Of a stretch of 63,379 nucleotides of DNA, positions 1-7,743 are shown piece by piece. The position numbers and the translations under genes were made by a program. Every line of letters starts with the position of its first letter. Within the stretch, counting starts at the first letter, position 1. Source of the DNA: Deltaproteobacteria bacterium (GTDB lineage Bacteria > Myxococcota_A > Polyangia > JAAYKL01); assembly GCA_028713995.1 (NCBI GenBank), contig JAQTNF010000011.1:1-63379 (forward strand), read 5' to 3'. Below the pieces are notes generated by a model. The model was not told the origin of the DNA and searched no databases. It saw only the letters and a program-made list of their open reading frames with translations.

Positions 1-316
1 CCACGCACACGTCGCCCTCACACGCCAGATCTTCGCCGTTGCACGTGCCGTTGGCATGACACGGGCAACCCTCGTCGCCCGCGGGACACTCGCTGTCTGA
101 ACCGTTGTCGGAGACCGTGTCCGAGCCCTCATGCGTATCGCTGCTGCTGTCCGTGCCAGGTCCTGCATCCTGTCCCGAAACATCCGAAGCGGCGCCGCCG
201 CAACCGGCCGCGCACAACGACAGGGCGATGGCCAAGAGTAAAAACCGGCCCCCACTGGGGTTGTGGTTCGATTTGGTGACGATTTTTGCAGTTGACGATC
301 TTGGGCGCATCGGCAT
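1..316 (-). CDS. Cysteine-rich lipoprotein, N-terminal part (cut by window edge)
   Basis: The reading frame is open to the window edge, so only the first 105 codons are seen. From an ATG at 316 (or 310) there is a basic leader, a hydrophobic stretch (FLLLAIALSL) and a lipobox-like CAAGC, then a long Ser/Asp/Gly/Thr linker typical of myxobacterial surface lipoproteins. A cysteine-rich module follows (CPAGDEGC, then CPCHANGTC, then C at regular spacing), like the EGF-like tails of this group. It is probably exported and lipid-anchored. The function is unknown because the main domain lies outside the window. Confidence 0.6.
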   Translation of the reverse strand, partial: MPMRPRSSTAKIVTKSNHNPSGGRFLLLAIALSLCAAGCGGAASDVSGQDAGPGTDSSSDTHEGSDTVSDNGSDSECPAGDEGCPCHANGTCNGEDLACEGDVCV

Positions 317-494
317 CGGTCTGCATGCTCCGTTGGGGAACCGGCCTGAAATAACGAGTGTGCGAGTGCCAATCCAAGTGCCGATTAAATGATAAACGAT
401 CGTTGGCCGATTTCAATGGAAAAAGAAGTTTCTTGGATGGACTGTCGGTTGGTGACGTGGCGCGGTTTCGCCCGTACACTTGGCACGAGATCGC

Positions 495-1457
495 ATGACA
501 CCTCATTTGCACAGGACAGGGGCATGCATCGTGCTAGCGGCGGCGTGCCTCGCGCTCGTGTCGTGCCGCGGCGAGCCCGCGCCCGAAAAGCCTGCATCCG
601 CAAAGCGCGCCGCCGCGAAGCCGATCGACGCGGGAACCCCGGCCGCGGTCAGGGATCTCCCGTACGGGGTCTACGGAGGCGAGGCCGAGGCGCTCGTGGC
701 GATCCTCGAGAAGACGCAGCCGGGCGTGGTGGGGTTCGGCGAGATGCACCAGCTCACGGGCACCTCGTCCACGCTTTCGGCCATCGAGCGCTTCACGCGC
801 AACATGCTGCCCGTGCTCGCCGGCCGCGCGTCCGACCTGATCGTCGAGACGTGGGTGAGCATGGGCAGGTGCGGCACGGTCGAGAAGCGCGTGGTGGCCG
901 AGGTCGACGAGGTCTCGGACCGCCCGGCAGAGACCTCGAACGAGACCATCCGCCTGCTCAAGGCGGCCAAGGCGCTGGGCGTGCAGCCGCACATCCTGGG
1001 CGTGGACTGCAAGGAGTACGAGAAGGTGCTCGCCCCGGACGGCGGGCTCGACTACTTCGCGTTCCTCGAGCTCGTGGGCAGGATCCTGGGCGACCGCGCG
1101 ACCGAGATCGCGGGCAAGCGCCCGGCGGCGCCCGACAAGCCCTCGATGCTCGTGCTCTACAGCGGGGCCGTGCACAACGACGTGGCGCCCAGGCCCGGGT
1201 TCGAGCCGGTCTCGTTCGCCGCGCGCGTGGACGCGCTCGGCCGCGGCAGGTACGTGGAGATCGACCTGCTCGTGCCGGAGTTCGTGGAGCAAAGCACCCT
1301 CGCGCGCGAGGAGCCGTGGTTCGCGCAGTTCGAAAAGCTCGCTTCGAAGGATCGGGTCGTGGTCCTCGAGCGCGCGCCGGACGCCTACTCCATCATCTTC
1401 AGGAGGAGCGTGGCCGGCCTCACCCCGCGGGAGACTCCGCGACCGGCAGGCCGATGA
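495..1457 (+). CDS. Tiki/ChaN/EreA-superfamily lipoprotein
   Basis: A 320-residue protein with a signal peptide and lipobox LVSC at about residue 25, so it should be a lipoprotein. The N-terminal GFGEMHQ and the C-terminal YSGAVHND are the paired Glu/His and G-x-x-H motifs of the TraB/Tiki/ChaN/erythromycin-esterase superfamily. These proteins form a metal- or haem-binding hydrolase-like fold. A TTG at 480 is in frame, but the ATG at 495 directly precedes the signal peptide and follows a GAGA-like ribosome site. Its 3' end overlaps the convergent tcdA by 38 bases. The substrate cannot be told; haem binding as in ChaN or peptide/ester hydrolysis are both possible. Confidence 0.6.
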   Translation: MTPHLHRTGACIVLAAACLALVSCRGEPAPEKPASAKRAAAKPIDAGTPAAVRDLPYGVYGGEAEALVAILEKTQPGVVGFGEMHQLTGTSSTLSAIERFTRNMLPVLAGRASDLIVETWVSMGRCGTVEKRVVAEVDEVSDRPAETSNETIRLLKAAKALGVQPHILGVDCKEYEKVLAPDGGLDYFAFLELVGRILGDRATEIAGKRPAAPDKPSMLVLYSGAVHNDVAPRPGFEPVSFAARVDALGRGRYVEIDLLVPEFVEQSTLAREEPWFAQFEKLASKDRVVVLERAPDAYSIIFRRSVAGLTPRETPRPAGR

Positions 1458-2256
1458 GCGTGCGCACGGCCACGGACGCGCAGGCGAGCCCGAACGCGCC
1501 CGTCACGAACGCGGCCGTTCCCATGACGAGGTTCTTCCTGGTGCAACTCTGGAAGTCGTTCTCGCCCTGGGGGCACAGGCACCCGGCCTTGCAGTCGGTG
1601 TCGTCCATGGAGGCGTGGGGCCGCGTGGCGGGCTCGTCCGACCACACGGCAGTCACCTCGTAGCGTCCGCGAGCCGGGAAGCCGTGTTTCTCGCGCAGGA
1701 TCTGGCGGATGGCGCGCGCCAGGGGATCGACCCTGGTGCGGGCGAGGTCCGAGATGCGGATGCGGGTGGGATCGGTCCTGCCGCCTGAGCCGGTGGACAC
1801 CACGAACGGGATGCCGCGCGCCTTGCACGTGGCGATGAGGAAGCACTTGGAGGTGATGTGATCGATGGCGTCGACCACGAAGCCCGGCCGTGTCGCCAGC
1901 ATGGCGTCGGCGGTCTCCTCGTTGAAGGCGGTGCCGATGGCGTCCACGCGCGCGTCGGGGTTGATGAGGCGCAACCTCTCGGCGAGCAGCTCGGCCTTGG
2001 GGCGACCCACGGTTCCGGACACGGCCTGGATCTGCCTGTTGAAGTTGCGGATGCAGACCGTGTCGAAGTCCACCACCGTGATGCGCCCTACTCCGGAGCG
2101 CGCGGCCGCCTCGGCCGCCCATGAGCCCACGCCGCCCGCGCCCACGATCATGAGGTGCGCTCGGCGCAGCGTCTCCATGGCGTCCGGCCCCACGAGGCGC
2201 TCGATGCGGTCGAAGCGCCGCGCGGGATCCTCCATCTGGCTGAAGTCCGGCTCCAC
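1420..2256 (-). CDS. tcdA: tRNA threonylcarbamoyladenosine dehydratase TcdA
   Basis: A 278-residue E1-like (ThiF/MoeB/HesA) enzyme. TcdA uses ATP to cyclise t6A37 of tRNA to the oxazolone ct6A. The N-terminal nucleotide-binding motif GAGGVGSW lies near residue 40, followed by the DFD acidic end of the second strand and the NRQ motif. A cysteine-rich stretch (CKAGCLC) and a C-terminal hydrophobic segment are as in CsdL/TcdA proteins, and the length fits (E. coli about 268). The start is GTG at 2256, with ATG 2235 as an alternative. It follows the small lipoprotein gene by 11 bases, so the two are probably cotranscribed. A YrdC/YciO-type t6A enzyme lies at 27.6 kb. Confidence 0.9.
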   Translation of the reverse strand: MEPDFSQMEDPARRFDRIERLVGPDAMETLRRAHLMIVGAGGVGSWAAEAAARSGVGRITVVDFDTVCIRNFNRQIQAVSGTVGRPKAELLAERLRLINPDARVDAIGTAFNEETADAMLATRPGFVVDAIDHITSKCFLIATCKARGIPFVVSTGSGGRTDPTRIRISDLARTRVDPLARAIRQILREKHGFPARGRYEVTAVWSDEPATRPHASMDDTDCKAGCLCPQGENDFQSCTRKNLVMGTAAFVTGAFGLACASVAVRTLIGLPVAESPAG

Positions 2257-2267
2257 GGGCGGCAGGG

Positions 2268-2444
2268 CTACTTCGCGGTCGCGGGGTTGTCAACGGTCGG
2301 AGCCGGGCCGGCGTCCGAGGCGGGCGCCGCGGCGGGCGTGGGCTCGACCGGAGCGGGCGCGCCCTTGCACGAGGCACAGGCCGAGGGCAGTGCGGACAGG
2401 GCCGCGACGAGGAAAGCGAGCGAAAGGGCACGCAGGGTGTTCAT
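2268..2444 (-). CDS. 58-residue Ala/Pro-rich lipoprotein
   Basis: A short gene with strong coding signs: AAGGAG lies about 8 bases before the ATG at 2444, then a 20-residue signal peptide and two possible lipidation cysteines (SACASCKG). The mature chain of about 35 residues is Ala/Pro/Asp-rich and ends in PATAK. The mature part has no fold signature and resembles small spacer lipoproteins of deltaproteobacteria. It sits directly upstream of tcdA on the same strand, which suggests a two-gene transcript, but no functional link to tRNA modification is implied. Confidence 0.6.
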   Translation of the reverse strand: MNTLRALSLAFLVAALSALPSACASCKGAPAPVEPTPAAAPASDAGPAPTVDNPATAK

Positions 2445-2473
2445 GACGGTTCTCCTTGATTCCGGGAAAAGCC

Positions 2474-2502
2474 TTGAGCGTCTTTCCCCACGGCCGTATC
2501 AT
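2474..2502 (+). promoter_or_regulatory. Candidate sigma-70-type promoter for the gene at 2547
   Basis: TTGAGC (2474-2479) and TATCAT (2497-2502) are separated by 17 bases and match 4/6 and 5/6 of the -35/-10 consensus. They lie in the divergent gap between the small lipoprotein gene and the membrane protein gene, 45 bases before its GTG start. This is inference from pattern only. Confidence 0.45.
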
Positions 2503-2546
2503 AATCGGCACAACCCGCAAGGCTTCCGGCGGAAAGGGAGATCCCC

Positions 2547-4109
2547 GTGTTGACTCGAAGCCGGATCCTCCCCTGGCTCCCTCTCGCGGGGTTGTCCGTG
2601 GCGTCGTTCCTGGCCCTGTGGCTGCCGGCGCGCATCCCGGTCGTCGACCTGCCGATGCACGCGCGCATGCTCGCGCTGCTCACCGATCCGGCGCTGGCGG
2701 GCGAGGCGGCCTGCTACGCCCCGAACCCCGCGGCGCCGTACTGGCTCTTCTACGGCCTCGCAGCGCCGTTCACTTGGTGCATGCCGGCGTACGAGGCGGC
2801 GCAGACCGCGTACGCGCTGCTCGTCGCCGCGGTGCCGCTCGCCGTCGGGGCCTGGCTGCGCGCAGCCCGCCGGTCCCCGGCGCTGGGGCTGCACAGCGGC
2901 TGGGTGCTGTTCAGCGCCGTCGTGGGCTGGGGCTTCGTCGGGGTGGTCGCGGGCCTGCCGCTCCTGGCGCTCGTGATGGCCGCGGCCGAGCGCGTGGCCC
3001 GCAGCCGACGCAGGGGGCCCGCCCTCCTGCTCGGGGCTCTCCTCGTGGCGGTCTACTACACCCACATCTCCGTGTGGGCCTGCGCCGTGGCGCTGGTCGG
3101 TTGGGTGGCGCTGACGCGCCGCGTCGGGTGGCGGCGCTGGATCCCCGCTGCCAGCGGCGCCGCGATCGGTGGTGCGCTCGCAGGAATGTTCTCCCTGACG
3201 TTGGCCGGGACGCCCTACCTCACTGGCACGGCCGCGCGGTACGGGGGGATGGGGCTGCACTGGTTTCCGCCCGAGGGGCTCGCGCGGTTCCTCGACATGG
3301 CCGCGTCCTACGGTCTCACGGAGCGCCGGCTGCCGCTCGTCACGATCCTCGCGAGCCTGTGGGCCGTGCAGGTCCTGCTCGGGATGCGGGCCGCCTCGCA
3401 GCGGCTGCGCGCGCCGGGCCGCCTGTTCCGCTTCCGCTACCCGGTCGCCGTGGCCGGCGCCCTCCTTGCGCTGGCGTTCTGCGACGACGTGCTGCTCGTC
3501 CACGAGCGTCTCGTGTGGGTGCTCGGGGCGCTCGGGGTGATGACGCTGCGGCTGCCTGCGCGTCAAGGAGCGCTGCTCGCGGCCCGCGGCGTGCTTGCCG
3601 CAACGCTGGTCTTCGGGCTGCTCGCCTCGGCCGATGCGTACGCCGCGGCGTTGTCGTACTCGCGGGCGACCGCCTGCCTCGACACCTTCGCCGGGCGCCC
3701 GGGCGGGCCGGGGCGCATGCTCACGCTGCAGTTCCTGCCGACGCCGCGGGGCTACGCGCTCCCCGTGGACACGCACCTCGGGGCCTATCTCGCGGCGCGT
3801 TGGCGCGGCGGAACGATGTCCTTCGAGTTCGCGCACTCGGGCGTGCACGTGTTGCGGCCGCGGGACGTTCGCGCCCTTCCGAGGGCCACGATCATGGGGC
3901 TGCACGCCGCCCCGAAATACTACCGGCCCGGGTTCGCGCGCGACTTCGACACCATCCTGGTCTCGCCGCCGTTCGACCCGGGCGAGCTCCTCGGCGAATC
4001 CCGACCCGACTTCGAGTACGGCGTCTGCGGTCCGTTCGGCCTGGCCCTGCGCACGCGGTCCAACGGGGAATCGGCCGCTCGGGAAAGTCCTGTCGGGGAA
4101 AGTCCTTGA
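2547..4109 (+). CDS. Polytopic inner-membrane protein, possibly GT-C-like
   Basis: A 520-residue protein with about nine to ten hydrophobic segments covering residues 10-360, then a roughly 150-residue soluble C-terminal part. The GTG start at 2547 has GGAAAGGGAG just upstream. The first loop (VVDLPMHARML) places acidic and His residues after the first membrane segment, as in GT-C glycosyltransferases and related dolichol/undecaprenyl-type proteins, but I see no diagnostic motif. The same frame continues after its stop into the DUF2330-like gene. The function is unknown; a role in envelope glycan or lipid modification is a guess. Confidence 0.6.
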   Translation: MLTRSRILPWLPLAGLSVASFLALWLPARIPVVDLPMHARMLALLTDPALAGEAACYAPNPAAPYWLFYGLAAPFTWCMPAYEAAQTAYALLVAAVPLAVGAWLRAARRSPALGLHSGWVLFSAVVGWGFVGVVAGLPLLALVMAAAERVARSRRRGPALLLGALLVAVYYTHISVWACAVALVGWVALTRRVGWRRWIPAASGAAIGGALAGMFSLTLAGTPYLTGTAARYGGMGLHWFPPEGLARFLDMAASYGLTERRLPLVTILASLWAVQVLLGMRAASQRLRAPGRLFRFRYPVAVAGALLALAFCDDVLLVHERLVWVLGALGVMTLRLPARQGALLAARGVLAATLVFGLLASADAYAAALSYSRATACLDTFAGRPGGPGRMLTLQFLPTPRGYALPVDTHLGAYLAARWRGGTMSFEFAHSGVHVLRPRDVRALPRATIMGLHAAPKYYRPGFARDFDTILVSPPFDPGELLGESRPDFEYGVCGPFGLALRTRSNGESAARESPVGESP

Positions 4110-4148
4110 GCGTCGTCCGAGGCGGATCCGGATATCTTCGTCGAGCTG

Positions 4149-4751
4149 ATGGAGCTGACTCACCCCTACGAGGGCGACGATCCGTTCGCCTTGAGCTGCG
4201 CGGGCAGCCGTGCCGGTTCCGGTGACGACCTCGGCGCCTCGGAGATCCTGGACTTCTATGTGCACAAGGGCTGGCGCTTCCTCGCCATCCACGTGGACAT
4301 CGCGCAGGCGCGCGAGGAGGGCATGCTGCCGCCGCTGCGCCTCACGTTCCCGGCGGACCGGCCGGTCTTCCCCCTGCGCATCAGCGCCATCAACGGGCTC
4401 AGCGCGGTCGAACCCGAATTCGGGACCGAGATCCTGCTCTACGCCGTGTCCTCGACGCCGCTCGCGCCGCTCGACCGCGAGGGGGAATTCGAATTCTCGG
4501 AGCGCTTCGACCGGGAGGACCTTCACGACTTCCCGGCCGTGGCAGCGGCCCTGCCGCCCCACGGGATCATCACCAAGCATCGCTTCTGGGCGACCGCGAA
4601 GGAGATGACCGACGACATCGAGCTCGGCCCGCGGCCCGAGACCGCCGCCTCGATTCCGTCCCGAGGCTCGTCCCGCAACGGAGCCGTGCTGGTCCTCGCC
4701 ATGCTCGCGGTCTTCGTGGTCGTCAGCCGGCTGCGCCGCCGCGCCGGCTGA
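4149..4751 (+). CDS. DUF2330-like protein, N-terminally truncated
   Basis: 200 residues. The segment GWRFLAIHVDI ... LPPLRLTFPADRPVFPLRISAIN resembles the C-terminal half of DUF2330 proteins, which are exported, membrane-anchored proteins of unknown role normally about 300 or more residues long with a signal peptide. Here the signal peptide and N-terminal half are missing, and in-frame codons just upstream of the ATG (reading DPDIFVEL) look like leftover coding sequence. The C-terminus keeps a hydrophobic segment (GAVLVLAMLAVFVVV) followed by RLRRR, a typical anchor. It may therefore be a decaying remnant rather than a functional gene. Its TGA overlaps the next ATG by one base. Confidence 0.5.
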   Translation: MELTHPYEGDDPFALSCAGSRAGSGDDLGASEILDFYVHKGWRFLAIHVDIAQAREEGMLPPLRLTFPADRPVFPLRISAINGLSAVEPEFGTEILLYAVSSTPLAPLDREGEFEFSERFDREDLHDFPAVAAALPPHGIITKHRFWATAKEMTDDIELGPRPETAASIPSRGSSRNGAVLVLAMLAVFVVVSRLRRRAG

Positions 4752-5806
4752 TGCGCAGGTTCGCCCTCCTGCTCGCCGCGCTTCTCGTTCCGGCCACGGC
4801 CCTGGCCGCAGACGATCTGCGGCGGACGCCCGGTGTGCTGTTCGCCCTCGAGGGCGGCGGCGATCTGCTCTTCGCCCTCGGTGCAGAGGCCCGAACCCAG
4901 CCGTCGTTCACCGGGGCGATCGCTTTCGGCTACCGCCTGCGGGACGTGGAGGTCATGGCGGTCGGCCGCGTGGAGGAGGATCTCGCGGCCGCGGGGCTAG
5001 AGGCCATGTGGCGCATGCCGTGCTTCGCGCCCCTGCTCGTCGGCGGCGGCGTGCACTACGCCGTGTCCGGTTCGAGCGATCGGGGGCTCGAGCTCGTGCT
5101 GCCGCGCGTGGATCTGCGGCTCCCGCTCTCCCCGTCGTGGGAGCTCTCGTGGACCTTGCTGCGCCTGTCCTATTTCGACGGCACGATGATCGACGACGAG
5201 TGGGATCGCGGGCACCGGCGCCTCGCCCTGGGCTCCTCGATCGGCCTCGAGGCGCGCGCCGACAGGATCTGGGAGAGGCCGCGACCCAAACCGCTCGCGA
5301 GCGGAATCCTGCTGCGCTTCGCGCACGCGGTTGCGCTCTTCACGCCGGCCGCCAACGAGCGCGCCGAGCAGGTGGTCGCGGGCGACGACCGCATGGGGCG
5401 CGGTTTTCCGGAGAGCGGGTTCGCGTTCCTGGAGATCGCGCCCGGCTACAGGTTCTCCCTCGATCTCGGCTGGCTGGAGCTCGGCCTGCCGATCGCGGTC
5501 TACCCGTTGCAGGCGCTGGGCGGCGTGGGCCTCACTGTGCTCTTCCGCCCGCGCTCGGCGCCGGCGCTCGGGCTCGGCCTCACGGCCGCCTGGTATCCGC
5601 GGAACTATCTGCTCCTCTACCTGCCGCGCATCGAGCTTTCGTGGCGCGTGACGGACGCGTTCGATCTCTCTGTCACGCCGCTCGCCTTCGCCCTGCTCGT
5701 GCAGCCGGCGCGCGACGTGTGGGTCGAGGAGGGGCTCGAGTCCAAGGTGCCGTTCGTGGGTCTGGCCGTGGGCCTGGGCATGGGCTGGAGCCTGCCGGCG
5801 CCGTGA
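4751..5806 (+). CDS. Predicted outer-membrane beta-barrel protein
   Basis: 351 residues with a clear signal peptide (MRRFALLLAALLVPATALAA). The mature part alternates short hydrophobic/aromatic strands with polar turns and ends in a strand-rich region without alpha-helical membrane segments, as expected of a beta-barrel. Its ATG overlaps the stop of the preceding gene by one base, so translation is probably coupled. No family is recognised. A porin- or channel-like role in the outer membrane is inferred from architecture only. Confidence 0.55.
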   Translation: MRRFALLLAALLVPATALAADDLRRTPGVLFALEGGGDLLFALGAEARTQPSFTGAIAFGYRLRDVEVMAVGRVEEDLAAAGLEAMWRMPCFAPLLVGGGVHYAVSGSSDRGLELVLPRVDLRLPLSPSWELSWTLLRLSYFDGTMIDDEWDRGHRRLALGSSIGLEARADRIWERPRPKPLASGILLRFAHAVALFTPAANERAEQVVAGDDRMGRGFPESGFAFLEIAPGYRFSLDLGWLELGLPIAVYPLQALGGVGLTVLFRPRSAPALGLGLTAAWYPRNYLLLYLPRIELSWRVTDAFDLSVTPLAFALLVQPARDVWVEEGLESKVPFVGLAVGLGMGWSLPAP

Positions 5807-5899
5807 CGCGCCCGCAGCCAAAACGATTGACAAGCGGGCCTGCTTGGCCGAACCATTTTTCACACAGGGCAACGCCCTCGGAACGCTTTAGGAGAGAGC

Positions 5900-6346
5900 A
5901 TGGGGAGCGCGATCGACAAGGCGGAGAAGCTCATCGAGCAGGTCATCGAGGAGCTCGGCATGAAGCCCAAGGAGAGCCGCATGCCGGGCGCCGGGGGCAC
6001 CACGTGGCGGGTCACGAGGGGCTCGGCCGCGGTGTTCGTGAGCCTGAACCCGGGCAGGGGCGGGGAGGCTCCGCGGCTGCGGATCGTGTCCCCGCTCGTG
6101 CGCCTGCCGGAGCACGTGCCCGCGGCCATGCTCACGCGCCTGCTCGAGCTCAACGGCACGGAGCTCCCGGGCCTCTCGTTCGGCATCATCCGCGACAAGG
6201 TGGTGCTCGTGGCCGAGCGCTCGGTGGTCGGCCTCGATCGGAACGAGGCGGCCGAGCTGCTGCAGGCCGTGGGCATCTACGGCGACAAGTACGACGACTT
6301 CCTCGTGCGGGAGTTCGGAGGCACGCGGGTGTGCGACCTCGGCTGA
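5900..6346 (+). CDS. YbjN-like protein at head of cytochrome block
   Basis: 148 residues, no signal peptide, hence cytoplasmic. The pattern (N-terminal helix, WRVTRGSAAVFVSL strand, then LLELNGTELPGLSFGI and a closing AAELLQAVGIYGDKYDDF helix) fits the YbjN/type-III-chaperone-like fold, in which an NG-containing hairpin is followed by a two-helix end. YbjN proteins are linked to stress and motility regulation or act as chaperones. A good -35 box (TTGACA, 5827-5832) lies upstream, but no convincing -10 is seen. The last 16 bases overlap the GTG start of the barrel gene, which argues for a shared transcript with the cytochrome genes. Confidence 0.6.
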   Translation: MGSAIDKAEKLIEQVIEELGMKPKESRMPGAGGTTWRVTRGSAAVFVSLNPGRGGEAPRLRIVSPLVRLPEHVPAAMLTRLLELNGTELPGLSFGIIRDKVVLVAERSVVGLDRNEAAELLQAVGIYGDKYDDFLVREFGGTRVCDLG

Positions 6347-7743
6347 GGATCACCCTTGCCCTCTTCCTCGCCGCGATCCTCGGGGTGGCGTCGGCGGCCG
6401 CTTTTGATCAACAGATCACGTCGACCCTGTCGGCGGAGGGCTACTCGGTGCCGCGCGCGGACGGCACGTGGATCGCCCGCCGTCGCATCGTCGAGGATCT
6501 GCGCCTCGGCGCCTTCAACCTCCTGCCCGGGTCGGCGGATCCGTACTACCGCGGCCCGCGGCTCTCGGTGGAGCTCGCCTTGCGCCTCGACACGGACTTC
6601 GCGGTGGGCGGCGACGAGAGCAACCCGGCCATGGACTCAGCGTACGTGCCCGGTCTCACGCCCGTGCACGTCGACGCCAATGTCGCCAACATGAGCGCCG
6701 AGGGCCTGTGGCAGGGCGCGCTCGACGTGCGGGCCGGCCGCCAGATCCGGATGGGCACGCTCGGCTTCTTCGCCTTCGACGGCGCCGAGACCGTGGTCCA
6801 TCTGCCCATCGGCGCCTCGTTCGCCACGTACATGGGTTACGAGGTTCGCGGCGGCGACCTGCTCGGATGGAGCGACCTGGAGCTCGACGGCACGGACAGT
6901 GGCGGGCGGCACGGCCTCACCGCGGATCGTTTTCCGGATCGGGAGGATCCGTCACTGCGCCTCGCCACGGGCGCCGAGCTCACGCTCAGTCCGGTGGCGT
7001 GGCTCGACGCGGCGGCCGCCGTTCAGGCCGTGGGGCTCAATGGCCCCATCGCGAGTCAGGAGGTGGGAGGCCGCATGAGCCTGGGCGGGGAGCCGATCCT
7101 GGCGGACGGCCGCGTGGTGTGGAACGCCATGCTCGAGGTGCTGGGCGAGGCGGATGCCGAGCTGGCCGTGACGCCGATCGACGCGCTCACGGTCGCGGCG
7201 GAATATCACCTCTTCCGCCCGACCTTCGAGGGCGACTCCATCTTCAACGTGTTCGACATCGCTCCCGAGAACGACGCGGGCGGGCGTGTGGAAGTGCGCC
7301 CGGTGAGCGCGGTGTCGCTCGCCGGCTGGGGCTTCGCGCGCATGGCCGACGGCAGCGCCGGCATCGACGGCCGGGCCGCGGACGCGCTTGTCTCGGGCGC
7401 GGGAGGCGGGCTGGGCGGCACGTACCGGACCCTCGCGCGCAGCCTGTCCCTGCGCCTTTCGGGCGTGTGGGAATGGGGCGAGAAGAGGCTCGGCGCCGAG
7501 GCGGGCGCGGGCCAGGCCTTCTGGAACCGCAGGCTGTGGCTCAACCTGCGGCTCTCCACCTGGCACCTCGACGACGCGTTCTCGAGCCGGCTCGCCGGCA
7601 ACCTGGCCGGGTACGTGCTCTCCGGGCGCTTCACGCTCACCGAGGGCGCGGTGGTCGTAGGCGAGTTCGAGCACTACGTGGGCGGCGGCATGGAACAGCG
7701 CTTCACGGCGCTGGCCATCCTGGAGATCGAGGTGTGGCGATGA
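6331..7743 (+). CDS. Outer-membrane beta-barrel partner of the 13-haem cytochrome
   Basis: 470 residues starting at GTG 6331, chosen because it gives an immediate signal peptide (MRPRLRITLALFLAAILG ... ASAAA, cleavage before FDQQ) and overlaps the upstream gene by 16 bases. The mature chain is made of amphipathic strands with aromatic girdles and Gly/Asp turns (for example ELALRLDTDFAVGGD, GEFEHYVGGGME), with no helical membrane spans, and ends in a strand. This is typical of a 16-22-strand porin. It overlaps the multihaem cytochrome gene by four bases (ATGA). By analogy with porin-cytochrome conduits (MtrAB, Geobacter Pcc) it may sheath or dock the cytochrome; sequence relation to MtrB is not evident by eye. 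Confidence 0.6.
   Translation: MRPRLRITLALFLAAILGVASAAAFDQQITSTLSAEGYSVPRADGTWIARRRIVEDLRLGAFNLLPGSADPYYRGPRLSVELALRLDTDFAVGGDESNPAMDSAYVPGLTPVHVDANVANMSAEGLWQGALDVRAGRQIRMGTLGFFAFDGAETVVHLPIGASFATYMGYEVRGGDLLGWSDLELDGTDSGGRHGLTADRFPDREDPSLRLATGAELTLSPVAWLDAAAAVQAVGLNGPIASQEVGGRMSLGGEPILADGRVVWNAMLEVLGEADAELAVTPIDALTVAAEYHLFRPTFEGDSIFNVFDIAPENDAGGRVEVRPVSAVSLAGWGFARMADGSAGIDGRAADALVSGAGGGLGGTYRTLARSLSLRLSGVWEWGEKRLGAEAGAGQAFWNRRLWLNLRLSTWHLDDAFSSRLAGNLAGYVLSGRFTLTEGAVVVGEFEHYVGGGMEQRFTALAILEIEVWR

Noticed and set aside
2499-4580. A very long minus-strand reading frame opposite the membrane protein and DUF2330 genes.
   Set aside because: It is an antisense shadow of high-GC genes: Arg/Gly/Pro/His-rich, no domain, no ribosome site, and it runs across two real genes.
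5008-6330. Upstream extension of the barrel gene frame to 5008.
   Set aside because: The extension is Arg-rich and overlaps two genes in another frame. The signal peptide begins at GTG 6331.
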